DNA of 34,376 nt, taken from Terriglobia bacterium (GTDB lineage Bacteria > Acidobacteriota > Terriglobia > Terriglobales > Acidobacteriaceae). Positions 7,759 to 15,948 of the stretch are shown one piece after another (the first letter of the stretch is position 1; the number at the start of each line of letters is the position of its first letter). The stretch is taken from assembly GCA_020073525.1 (NCBI GenBank), contig JAIQFA010000058.1:1-34376 (forward strand), read 5' to 3'. Below the pieces are notes generated by a model. It searched no databases and was not told the origin of the DNA. It saw only the letters and a program-made list of their open reading frames with translations. Both the position numbers and the translations under genes were made by a program.

Positions 7759-9123
7759 CTACTGGATCCAAACCGTCTTGATGTTCATGAACTCGCGGAT
7801 TCCATTCTCCGCTAGTTCCCGACCGTGGCCGGAGTACTTCACGCCACCGAAAGGCAGGCGCGGATCCGAGGCCACCATCTTGTTCACGAAAACCATGCCG
7901 GCCTCGAGCTCGTTGATGAATCGTTCCGTTTCCGCGGGATCGTTCGTCCAGGCGCTGGCTCCCAGGCCGAACCGGCTGTCGTTCGCGATCTGGATGGCCT
8001 GATCGATATCCTTCACGCGAAAAACGGACGCTACCGGGCCAAAGAATTCTTCTTTGTAAGCTGGAGAATTTTTTGGAATGTCGGTCAGCACCGTCGGCGC
8101 GTAGAAGTTGCCGGGACGGTCCAAAGGATGCCCCCCCGTTAGCACCCGCGCGCCTGCGGCCACAGTTTTTTTGACGTCGGCATCAAGAGAGGTAACAGCA
8201 TCCGCATTGGCCAGGGGACCAAGTTGCGTGCTCTCCTCGAATGGGTCGCCGATGCGCAAGTCCTGCATGCGCTTGACGAACTTGCGCTCGAACTCGTCGG
8301 CAATTTTTTCTGACACGATGAAGCGCTTGGCCGCGATGCACGACTGGCCGTTGTTCTGCACGCGTGCGTCCACTGCGGTGGCGACTGCCGCTTCGAGATC
8401 CGCGCTGGGCATCACGATGAAGGGATCGCTTCCGCCCAGTTCCAGCACGACCTTCTTAATGCGTTTAGCCGCGGAAATACCGACTTGAATCCCCGCCTGC
8501 TCGCTGCCGGTTAAGGTCGCGGCGACAACGCGTGGATCGTTCAGAATGCCATCGACCGGCCCCGAACCGATCAGCAGTGTCTGAAACACGCCTTCGGCGA
8601 AACCGGCGCGGCGGACAATTTCTTCGATCTTCAGCGCGCACTGCGGAACATTCGAAGCATGCTTGAGCAGCCCCACATTCCCCGCCATTAATGCGGGCGC
8701 GACAAAACGAAACACCTGCCAAAACGGAAAATTCCACGGCATGACAGCCAGGATGGGACCAATCGGAAGATAGCGGATGAAGCTGCGCTTCGCACCGGTT
8801 TCTACAATTTCATCCTGCAAGAATTTCTCGGCGTTTTCCGCGTAGTAGCGGCACCCGGTGGCGCACTTCAGCACCTCAGCCACCGCAGCCTTCAGGGGCT
8901 TGCCCATCTCCAGCGTCATCAAATGGGCGCACTCGTCCTTTTCCTTTTCCAAAATTTCTGCTGCGCGCATCATCTTGCTCGCGCGATCCGCGAAGGACGT
9001 CTTGCGATGGCTGCGGAACGCGGAAGCCGCCAACTGCAACTTCTGCTCAATTTGCGCTCCCGTGAGCGGTTCGAAAGTCTTGACAACTTCGCCGGTCGCA
9101 GGATTGATGGTTACGATTGGCAT
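7759..9123 (-). CDS. NAD(P)-dependent aldehyde dehydrogenase, succinate-semialdehyde dehydrogenase type
   Basis: The enzyme oxidises an aldehyde, probably a carboxylated semialdehyde, to the acid. The 454-residue protein has the class motifs PWNFP (129-133), general base Glu228 in LELGGSD and catalytic Cys262 in NNGQSCIA. MPIVTINPATGEV is the usual start of the short succinate-semialdehyde dehydrogenases. ATG 9123 therefore replaces the longer open frame upstream. It is transcribed towards the regulator gene and ends 81 bp before its ATG. A FadR-type operator and a -10-like TAGTAT precede it, which suggests control by the neighbouring regulator. The true aldehyde substrate is not shown by the sequence. 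Confidence 0.9.
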   Translation of the reverse strand: MPIVTINPATGEVVKTFEPLTGAQIEQKLQLAASAFRSHRKTSFADRASKMMRAAEILEKEKDECAHLMTLEMGKPLKAAVAEVLKCATGCRYYAENAEKFLQDEIVETGAKRSFIRYLPIGPILAVMPWNFPFWQVFRFVAPALMAGNVGLLKHASNVPQCALKIEEIVRRAGFAEGVFQTLLIGSGPVDGILNDPRVVAATLTGSEQAGIQVGISAAKRIKKVVLELGGSDPFIVMPSADLEAAVATAVDARVQNNGQSCIAAKRFIVSEKIADEFERKFVKRMQDLRIGDPFEESTQLGPLANADAVTSLDADVKKTVAAGARVLTGGHPLDRPGNFYAPTVLTDIPKNSPAYKEEFFGPVASVFRVKDIDQAIQIANDSRFGLGASAWTNDPAETERFINELEAGMVFVNKMVASDPRLPFGGVKYSGHGRELAENGIREFMNIKTVWIQ

Positions 9124-9205
9124 GTTGAACTGTTTCCCTTCGTCTGATAACTTCGCCCGAATTGTGCGGTATTCGGCCAACAGCCCGCAACGCGGGCAGC
9201 TGTTT

Positions 9206-9220
9206 TGTGGTTGGACCACA
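9206..9220. promoter_or_regulatory. Probable FadR-family operator between the aldehyde dehydrogenase and receptor genes
   Basis: TGTGGT-TGG-ACCACA is a perfect 15-bp palindrome containing TGGT-N3-ACCA, the same form as the site ahead of the regulator. It lies immediately downstream of a minus-strand -10-like element (TAGTAT, 9226-9221), where it would repress the aldehyde dehydrogenase. It ends 7 bp upstream of the -35 of the divergent receptor promoter. A further half-site TGGTAGG is at 9233-9239. Confidence 0.65.
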
Positions 9221-9248
9221 ATACTACTTGACTGGTAGGCCGCGTCAA
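9221..9248 (-). promoter_or_regulatory. Candidate sigma-70-type promoter of the aldehyde dehydrogenase gene
   Basis: On the minus strand TTGACG (9248-9243) is followed after 16 bp by TAGTAT (9226-9221), about 100 bp upstream of the start codon. It overlaps the divergent plus-strand promoter. Predicted from consensus only. Confidence 0.4.
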
Positions 9249-9256
9249 GTTATACC
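9228..9256 (+). promoter_or_regulatory. Candidate sigma-70-type promoter of the Oar-like receptor gene
   Basis: TTGACT (9228-9233) is separated by exactly 17 bp from TATACC (9251-9256), about 98 bp upstream of ATG 9355. The TGGTAGG half-site lies in the spacer next to the -35, and the full palindrome lies just upstream. Predicted from consensus only. Confidence 0.5.
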
Positions 9257-9354
9257 TTCGAAACGCCCGATCTTTGTATTCCCAGATCGAACACGGTCGC
9301 GAGGGGTGTGACCGAAAACTTGTTCCATCCTCTCTGAGGACTTTGGAGGTCGTA

Positions 9355-12300
9355 ATGCATTCTCCGTCGAATGGCATTCGGTTGTTAGGCATCGTTTGCC
9401 TGCTGCTCGCCGTCTGTGTTCCCGTCTTTTCCCAAACCACAACCGGCCGCATTCTCGGCACGGTTAGCGACCAGTCGGGCGCCGCGGTGCCTGGAGCCGC
9501 AGTGGTCATCACCGATGTTCAGCGCGGCACCACTCGAGCCGTAGCCACCGATGACTCCGGAAACTACGCCGTGCTCGACCTGCAGCCTGGAGTGTACAAG
9601 GTTCGCGCCGAGGCGAAGGGTTTCAAGACCGTGGAACGCGTAAATATCACCGTGGAGGTTGCACAGGACTTGCGCGTCGACGTCGTGCTCCCCACGGGAC
9701 AGGTTTCCGAGACGGTGGTGGTGACGGACGAAGTCCCCTTGGTGAATAGCACCTCCTCCACGTTAGGCGGCACGTTGAGCAATGCCGAGATCAACGACCT
9801 GCCGTTGAATGGTCGTAACTATGAGAATCTACTGCAGTTGCGTCCGGGCGTGGTGCGCTATCCCGGCGGCGGCTTTTCAACCACGAGCACCAACGGACTG
9901 CGCGCGGAAGACAACGCCTACTTCATCGAGGGCTTGTTAAACAGCGAGCCCTACTCCGGCCAAGCCATCATCAATGGCGCCGGCATCGCCGGCGATTCGG
10001 CCACCATTCTACCCATCGACTCGATTCAAGAATTCAACGTGGAAGAGAACGCACCAGCCGAATTCGGATGGAAGCCAGGGGCGGTGGTGAACGTCGGCCT
10101 CAAGTCTGGCACAAACCAGATTCACGGCACCGGCTTCGCATTCGGCCGCGACGGGGTCATGGATGCGCGGAACTTCTTCAACACTGTGCCTAACGGTAAG
10201 ATCCCCCGAACGCTGGAACAATACGGCGGCAGCGTAGGCGGCGCGATCGTTAAGGATAAGGCCTTCTTCTTTGGATCCTACGAGGGACAGATCTATGACG
10301 TAGGCAACTCTTTCGGGGGTGTCACCAGTCCGTCGATGGTTCCCTTTACTCAGGCGGGGGGCAACTGTTTATTCGTTGCGACCGGCGACTGCGCAAACAG
10401 CATTCCAGATGTCATCACCGATCTGCAGGCGGGAGGCATCACACCGAGCGCCGTCAGTTTGAAGATCGCAGGTTGTACACTGGGCCCGCCGGTCTCATGC
10501 AACGGAACCGGCTTCCCCACCAATAACACGCAGGGCATCGATATCCCGAACGGCTTCTTGAATGATGTCAAGGTCTACAACACGGTCGGCAAAGTGGATG
10601 TCAACCTCAACCAGAATAACCGGGTCAGCGGCATGTACTTCTTCGGCAACAACAGCGGCACCGTGGAAGACTTCCCGGAATTGCAATCGAAGTGGCGTTC
10701 CAACATTCATACGCGCGCCCAGGTGGTGGGCGGAAGTTGGGCGTGGACTCCCAGTCCGCGTTGGGTGAACGAAGCGCGCTTTGGGTATAACCGCCTTTAC
10801 CAACCCACGCTGCCGGGCGATCTGAATGTCAATGCCCAAACCGCCTATGGCCTCAACACCGGCGTAAGTGGCCCATTCACGGGCGGATTGCCGCGCATCG
10901 GCTTTGCCGGCTATTTCTTTCCCGGCCTGGGTGGATTCAAATGGCCGAAATTTCAGGGACCGGACACGATCACGCAGTTCATCGACCACGTTTCTTACAC
11001 GGCGGGCAAGAACTCCATCAAGTTTGGCGGTGAGGTGCACCGTAACGGCGTAACCGGTGGCGCTTTCGGAAACGCCCGCGGTAGCATCACGTTCCTGGGA
11101 GGGACGTTTACCAGTCCCACCGACAGCAACATTACTTCGTCGCAACTGGAAGACTTTCTTGCCGGCGCGCCTTTCAAGGCGTCCGTGCTCACTGGAGACC
11201 CCAGAAGGACCCTCAGCAATTGGGGCTACGCTGGTTTTATCCAGGACGACTTTCGTGCTACCAAACGCCTGACGGTCAACTTCGGACTGCGCTATGAATT
11301 GAATACGACGCCCAAGGAAGCGCACAACCTGCTCGGCAACTTTGACCCCAATGTCGGGATGGTACAGGTGGGCAAGCAGATCAGTTCCGCATACAACTCG
11401 GACCCCAAAAACTTCGCGCCTCGCTTCGGATTTGCCTGGGATGTCAACGGCAAAGGATCAACCGTGCTGCGTGGCGGGGGCGGGCTGGTTTACGAAACGG
11501 TGAACTGGCAGTCCTTCCTCGCCTTCAACAATAGCTTCGGCCTTCCGAGCGTGCCCACCGGCGCCATCATCAATGGAACCACCACCGCAGGCGGCAACAT
11601 CACGACTGGCAACCTAACCGTATTTCCAAATTTCCCCTGGGATAACGGGCCGGTTTATGGGGATCTTTCCCAGCCGATCAACTGCGATCCCAACGCGGGC
11701 GGCCCATGCGCGATCATGGGGGTTGATCACAATCTGAAAACTCCCTACGTGTGGAACTGGACCCTCAGCCTGCAACACGCGTTTACCCCGAAGCTTTCGC
11801 TGGAACTGGCGTATGTCGGCAACCACGGCTCGAGGCTGACGGGGATTCGCGACATCAACCAACCGCCAGTGGGCTCGGGTTGGCCGGCCGCGAACATCGT
11901 TACCTGCACCAACAATCTGGTCAACGGCCAATACGACGTCAACAACACTTTGGACAATGGCGCCCCATGCCAAGCCGCCGACGAACAGGGACCAAGGCCT
12001 TTCAACGTGAAGTTCCCGTATCTGAGCAACATCTTTCAGATGGGCAATGTCTATCGGTCCAATTACAACGGCCTGCAAGCCACGCTGAACTCCAGGAATT
12101 TCCATGGCCTGAGCATGGTGGCCGGCTACACCTACTCTCACTCCCTCGATAACGTGGGTGCGAACTGGGACTTTGGCTACGGCGCAGGCCTGCCACAGAA
12201 CTCGTACAACTTGAACGGCGAATATGCGAACAGCGATTTTGATGTTCGCCACCGGCTCACAGTCTCGCTCACTTATGCCATCCCCGGAACGAAGGGTTAC

Positions 12301-12966
12301 GGCCAGGCGTTCGAAGGATGGGAACTCAACTCGATCATTACCCTCCAGAGTCCGCAATACTGGGGAACGATTGACATGGGAACGGATGCGGCCGGAGTCG
12401 GTCCGCTGCCCGTCAGTCCTCCGGCTACCAGTCCGATCCGCTGGAATTTCTACGGCAGGCCTAACGACTTCAAGTCGGGAGCGGTGCCAATTCCGTTCTT
12501 CGGTGGCAACAATAGTCCGAGCAACCCGACCGACAATGCAGCCTGCAATGCAAAGGCGCTGGCTCTCGACGGAGGTTCGCCGGGTGCAGCCACTGAAGCG
12601 CTGGCTTACTTCGGTTGTTACGTCAAGGGAAACTCGATGATGCTTCCGCCACCCTTGGGTACATTCGGCACCATGGGCCGTAACATCTTCCCCGATTCCG
12701 GATTCAAGAATGTGGACTTCTCGATCGCGAAGAACTGGCATTTCGGCGAGCGTCTGCGCGCTCAGTTCCGGGCGGAGTTCTTCAACATCTTTAACCATCC
12801 CAACTTGGCCAACCCGTACGGCGGACAGAACGGTTTCGGTCAAAACGATCCCTCAACCGGTGCGTTTGGTTGTGGTTGCGCAACACCGGACGTTGCCGCC
12901 GCCAACCCCGTCGTCGGATCGGGTGGCAGCCGCTCCGTACAACTGGGCCTGAAGCTTATTTTCTAG
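9355..12966 (+). CDS. Oar-like TonB-dependent outer-membrane receptor with N-terminal carboxypeptidase regulatory-like domain
   Basis: Such receptors import or bind large or scarce substrates at the outer membrane using TonB energy and are greatly expanded in Acidobacteriota. ATG 9355 has GGAGGT 4 nt upstream and opens a signal peptide of about 27 residues (LLGIVCLLLAVCVPVFSQ). Residues 28-120 form a CarboxypepD_reg-like beta-sandwich (GTVSDQSGAAVPGAAVVITD). A plug domain follows (DLPLNGRNYENLLQLRPGV), then a long barrel rich in aromatic strand motifs. It ends in LGLKLIF, a terminal Phe as expected for outer-membrane barrels. The 1203-residue length is typical. A strong terminator follows. 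The shared control region with the aldehyde dehydrogenase suggests its ligand feeds that pathway. Confidence 0.93.
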   Translation: MHSPSNGIRLLGIVCLLLAVCVPVFSQTTTGRILGTVSDQSGAAVPGAAVVITDVQRGTTRAVATDDSGNYAVLDLQPGVYKVRAEAKGFKTVERVNITVEVAQDLRVDVVLPTGQVSETVVVTDEVPLVNSTSSTLGGTLSNAEINDLPLNGRNYENLLQLRPGVVRYPGGGFSTTSTNGLRAEDNAYFIEGLLNSEPYSGQAIINGAGIAGDSATILPIDSIQEFNVEENAPAEFGWKPGAVVNVGLKSGTNQIHGTGFAFGRDGVMDARNFFNTVPNGKIPRTLEQYGGSVGGAIVKDKAFFFGSYEGQIYDVGNSFGGVTSPSMVPFTQAGGNCLFVATGDCANSIPDVITDLQAGGITPSAVSLKIAGCTLGPPVSCNGTGFPTNNTQGIDIPNGFLNDVKVYNTVGKVDVNLNQNNRVSGMYFFGNNSGTVEDFPELQSKWRSNIHTRAQVVGGSWAWTPSPRWVNEARFGYNRLYQPTLPGDLNVNAQTAYGLNTGVSGPFTGGLPRIGFAGYFFPGLGGFKWPKFQGPDTITQFIDHVSYTAGKNSIKFGGEVHRNGVTGGAFGNARGSITFLGGTFTSPTDSNITSSQLEDFLAGAPFKASVLTGDPRRTLSNWGYAGFIQDDFRATKRLTVNFGLRYELNTTPKEAHNLLGNFDPNVGMVQVGKQISSAYNSDPKNFAPRFGFAWDVNGKGSTVLRGGGGLVYETVNWQSFLAFNNSFGLPSVPTGAIINGTTTAGGNITTGNLTVFPNFPWDNGPVYGDLSQPINCDPNAGGPCAIMGVDHNLKTPYVWNWTLSLQHAFTPKLSLELAYVGNHGSRLTGIRDINQPPVGSGWPAANIVTCTNNLVNGQYDVNNTLDNGAPCQAADEQGPRPFNVKFPYLSNIFQMGNVYRSNYNGLQATLNSRNFHGLSMVAGYTYSHSLDNVGANWDFGYGAGLPQNSYNLNGEYANSDFDVRHRLTVSLTYAIPGTKGYGQAFEGWELNSIITLQSPQYWGTIDMGTDAAGVGPLPVSPPATSPIRWNFYGRPNDFKSGAVPIPFFGGNNSPSNPTDNAACNAKALALDGGSPGAATEALAYFGCYVKGNSMMLPPPLGTFGTMGRNIFPDSGFKNVDFSIAKNWHFGERLRAQFRAEFFNIFNHPNLANPYGGQNGFGQNDPSTGAFGCGCATPDVAAANPVVGSGGSRSVQLGLKLIF

Positions 12967-12986
12967 CGAACTGCCCTTCCCCCATC

Positions 12987-13023
12987 GATGGGGCCGGAGC
13001 TTCTTCCGGCCCCATCTTTGTTT
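12987..13023 (+). terminator. Rho-independent terminator after the receptor gene
   Basis: A 12-bp perfect stem (GATGGGGCCGGA, 12987-12998; TCCGGCCCCATC, 13005-13016) with a 6-nt loop is followed by TTTGTTT. It begins 20 nt after the receptor stop codon. An open frame starting at 12988 lies inside this hairpin and is not a real start. Confidence 0.85.
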
Positions 13024-13044
13024 CAATTGGAAAGGAAATGTACC

Positions 13045-14295
13045 GTGTCGATCGCATTCAGACATCACCAGTGCTCCGCCAGATTCACTGCATCGTGGGC
13101 CATGTCGCTGGCTTTGCTCCTCACGCTGAGCATCCCTGCTTTTTCCGAGCAACATGCCGAGCGCACCATCGACGAGATCAAGACCGAAGCCGTCCACCGC
13201 GCGGAAGTAGGCCAGTATCCGCTGATCGGACTCGATGCTGACGATGTCAGGGAAGCTTTCAAGTCTGTTCACACTCGCGATAAAGACGAGTGGGCGGTGG
13301 CGTTTATGGGTGTCGCCGATCGCTACATGAACGAGGCCAAGTCACTGGAGAAGACAGACCCAACGAAAGCGAACGCTGACTACATTCGGGCGTGGCGACT
13401 TTATTCTTTTGGACGCTGGCCCATCCCAGCCTCTCCCGGCAAGCAGCGTTCGTACGAAAAAGCGATTGAGGCTTTCCTGGCACACGCAAAATTCTTCGAT
13501 CCGCCGCTCGAAATCGTAAGAATTCCTTTCGAAGGAAAAGAAATTATCGGTTACCTGCGCCTGCCCAAGAATGCAAGTGGGCCCGTGCCGCTGGTGCTCG
13601 CCGTAAACGGATTGGACAGCCGCAAGGAAGATTTGACGGAGAGTTTCAGCGCCATTCTGCCGTTTGGTGTTGCCTACCTGGCTGTGGATGGCCCGGGCAC
13701 CGGACAAAACCCTATCAAAGTCAGTGACAATGCCGAGCGTGTGCTCTCGCGCGTGCTCGATTACATCGCCACCCGGCCCGAGATCGACAAAAACCGCGTC
13801 GCCATGCACGGCGTGAGTTGGGGCGCCTATTGGGCGGCGAAGATGGCCATCGTGGAGCGCGCCCGGCTCAAGGGAGCGAGCGCCCAGTCACCACCCACCG
13901 ACATGTTCTTCCAAAAAGAATTTCTGATGAATTCCCTGATCGGCAATCGCGAATATCTTTTCGACCAGGTCCCGGCGCTGATGGCGATCTTCGACAACGT
14001 GAAGACCATCGACGAAATGGCGGAAATCCTGCCGAAAATGTCGCTTGTCAAACAAGGACTGCTGGGCAAGCCGATGGCGCCCATGCTCATTCTTGCCGGA
14101 GTCAAGGATACGCAGGTTCCGATCGATGACATCTACCTGCTCCTCAGCAAAGGCGACGTCCCGAAGACCGCATGGGTCAATCCGCTGGGCGGTCACCTCG
14201 GGAGGCAGGTCGGAGTGTGGCCCGATCCCCGCATCTTCAAAGAAGTGATTATTCCGTGGCTGGTGCACACGCTTGCACCGGAGCCCGCGAAATAG
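13045..14295 (+). CDS. Secreted alpha/beta hydrolase of the FrsA/dihydroxypseudooxynicotine-hydrolase-like type
   Basis: It probably hydrolyses an ester or a C-C bond outside the cytoplasm. A helical N-terminal region (about 40-150) precedes the alpha/beta-hydrolase core. The core has the nucleophile Ser258 in the elbow GVSWG, DGPGTG as the oxyanion/turn region, and a plausible acid and base in AGVKDTQVP and GGHLG. A GTG start at 13045 is preferred: AAAGGA lies 8 nt upstream and it gives a signal-like N-terminus (MSLALLLTLSIPAFSE). ATG 13102 inside that peptide is the alternative. The ATG at 13038 is out of frame. It lies just behind the receptor terminator and before a dicarboxylate transporter, which suggests substrate processing for import. 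The substrate is unknown. Confidence 0.8.
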   Translation: MSIAFRHHQCSARFTASWAMSLALLLTLSIPAFSEQHAERTIDEIKTEAVHRAEVGQYPLIGLDADDVREAFKSVHTRDKDEWAVAFMGVADRYMNEAKSLEKTDPTKANADYIRAWRLYSFGRWPIPASPGKQRSYEKAIEAFLAHAKFFDPPLEIVRIPFEGKEIIGYLRLPKNASGPVPLVLAVNGLDSRKEDLTESFSAILPFGVAYLAVDGPGTGQNPIKVSDNAERVLSRVLDYIATRPEIDKNRVAMHGVSWGAYWAAKMAIVERARLKGASAQSPPTDMFFQKEFLMNSLIGNREYLFDQVPALMAIFDNVKTIDEMAEILPKMSLVKQGLLGKPMAPMLILAGVKDTQVPIDDIYLLLSKGDVPKTAWVNPLGGHLGRQVGVWPDPRIFKEVIIPWLVHTLAPEPAK

Positions 14296-14358
14296 CGCCA
14301 CTAGCGTTCCACGTCCCTTTGCAGGACCGTGGCCGCGCGATGAATCATATGGTGGAAT

Positions 14359-14377
14359 GACGGGCGTCTCGCCCGTC
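14359..14377. repeat. Perfect short hairpin in the hydrolase-symporter spacer
   Basis: GACGGGCG-TCT-CGCCCGTC has an 8-bp stem. No T-run follows, so it is more likely a REP-like element than a terminator. Nothing else recognisable was found in the 143-bp spacer. Confidence 0.7.
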
Positions 14378-14438
14378 GGCCGGGCGGGGACGTCCGGCTC
14401 TCCACTAACGACGAAGAATCAAGGACAGACGACTCACG

Positions 14439-15749
14439 ATGGAGACCCTTACCCCCGCGCAGGCGGCTCCTGCTAATCCCGTTCCGGCATCCAGCAAAAC
14501 ACCGTTCTATCGCGTCCTCTGGGTGCAGGTGGTGGTAGCGATGGCCTTGGCCGTAGTGCTCGGTTACGTGGACCCGGTGCGCGCGGTTGAGATGAAGCCG
14601 CTGGGCGATGCCTTTATCCGCGTGATTACGATGATCATCACCCTGATCATCTTCTGCACTGTAGTCACCGGCATTGCCGGCATGGAGAACCTGAAAAAAG
14701 TCGGCCGCGTTGGCGGCATGGCGCTCCTTTACTTCGAAATAGTCTCTACGATCGCTCTCTTGATCGGACTCGTGGTAGGCACCGTTGTGCACCCGGGCAG
14801 CGGCTTCAACGTGAACGTGGCCACGTTGGACGCCAAGTCGGTCGCCGATTATGCCGGCCAGGCAAGAGCGCAAAGCGTCACCGAGTTTCTGATGCACATC
14901 ATCCCGACGACGGTGGTGGATGCGTTTGCCAAGGGAGACATCCTCGAAGTAGTGTTCGTCGCCTTGCTCTTCGGCTTTGCGCTGTCCGCGGCTGGAGCGC
15001 GGGCCAAACCGCTGGTTGAAATCATCGAATCGCTCACTCATGTCGTCTTCAGAGTAGTGAACATTCTGATGAAGTTCGCGCCGATCGGAGCGTTCGGCGC
15101 CATGGCGTATACCGTCGGCAAGTTCGGCCTGGCCTCCCTCGATCCATTGGCCAAGCTGATCGGAACTTTCTGGCTCACCTCGGTACTCTTTGTTGTGATC
15201 GTGCTTGGCGCCATCGCCTGGGCCGCCGGCTTTAATATTTTTCGTTTCCTGGCCTACATCAAGGAAGAGATTCTGCTGGTGTTAGCGGTAAGTTCATCGG
15301 AGATTGCGATTCCGACCTTGATGTCCAAGCTGGAGAAGCTCGGTTGCTCGAAGTCTCTGGTTGGATTGGTAGTCCCCACCGGATTTACCTTCAATACCGA
15401 TGGCACCAGTCTTTACATGACCATGGCCGCGCTCTTCGTCGCGCAGGCCACCAATACCCACCTGACCCTGACCCAGGAGCTCACTATTTTCGCTGTCGCG
15501 ATTCTCACTTCCAAGGGAGCCAGCGGGGTGCAAGGTGCATCCTTCATCGCACTCGTGGGCACGCTTTCCGTGATCCCGACCATTCCCGTGGCCGGCATGG
15601 CATTGATTCTCGGGATCGACCGCTTCCTTAGCATGTTCCGAGCGCTGGTCAACATGGTTGGAAATGGCGTGGCAACCTTGGTCCTGGCGCGCTGGGAGGG
15701 CGAACTGGACGGCGCAACCCTTCGTCAACACCTGGTGCGATCGGATTAA
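14439..15749 (+). CDS. dctA: Dicarboxylate/amino acid:cation symporter (DctA/GltP family)
   Basis: The protein would import C4-dicarboxylates or acidic amino acids with protons or sodium across the inner membrane. The 436-residue length fits the family. A hydrophilic N-terminus of about 27 residues is followed by hydrophobic segments. The two re-entrant hairpin regions are clear: [19 protein letters not shown] (hairpin 1) and [16 protein letters not shown] (hairpin 2). The substrate/cation signature [22 protein letters not shown] lies between them and is closer to DctA than to glutamate carriers. The gene symbol is by family resemblance. ATG 14439 has only a weak AAGGA 13 nt upstream. Transport of organic acids would suit the 2-oxoacid and semialdehyde enzymes nearby. 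Confidence 0.9.
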   Translation: METLTPAQAAPANPVPASSKTPFYRVLWVQVVVAMALAVVLGYVDPVRAVEMKPLGDAFIRVITMIITLIIFCTVVTGIAGMENLKKVGRVGGMALLYFEIVSTIALLIGLVVGTVVHPGSGFNVNVATLDAKSVADYAGQARAQSVTEFLMHIIPTTVVDAFAKGDILEVVFVALLFGFALSAAGARAKPLVEIIESLTHVVFRVVNILMKFAPIGAFGAMAYTVGKFGLASLDPLAKLIGTFWLTSVLFVVIVLGAIAWAAGFNIFRFLAYIKEEILLVLAVSSSEIAIPTLMSKLEKLGCSKSLVGLVVPTGFTFNTDGTSLYMTMAALFVAQATNTHLTLTQELTIFAVAILTSKGASGVQGASFIALVGTLSVIPTIPVAGMALILGIDRFLSMFRALVNMVGNGVATLVLARWEGELDGATLRQHLVRSD

Positions 15750-15948
15750 TATTCTGCCGAACCTTTCCTCCGGCAACGTCTTTCCACGGCATATCCACTT
15801 TCGAAACGCTTGCTGCACGCAGCTCTTCCGAGTCTTGGCAAGGCGTCATGTTGCCCGAGTTCGGGTAGAATCTTCTGAATTCGCTATTTCGTCCTGAAAA
15901 CTGGCGACAGCCGATTCCCAATTCGTATCGAACTTCCGAGGTGCATCG

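Noticed and set aside
10495..11325. Minus-strand open frame of 276 codons inside the receptor gene
   Set aside because: Antisense shadow of the Oar-type receptor with no recognisable motif.
11614..12843. Minus-strand open frame of 409 codons inside the receptor gene
   Set aside because: It is antisense to a clearly conserved receptor barrel, without ribosome site or domain.
12988..13044. N-terminal extension of the alpha/beta hydrolase from an ATG at 12988
   Set aside because: That ATG lies in the stem of the receptor terminator and has no ribosome site; the GTG at 13045 has one and gives a signal peptide.
15750..15948. Promoter ahead of the propeller gene (TTGCCC with TAGAAT)
   Set aside because: Spacing between the hexamers is 9 bp, too short for a sigma-70 promoter, and no other clear signal was found in this 199-bp spacer.
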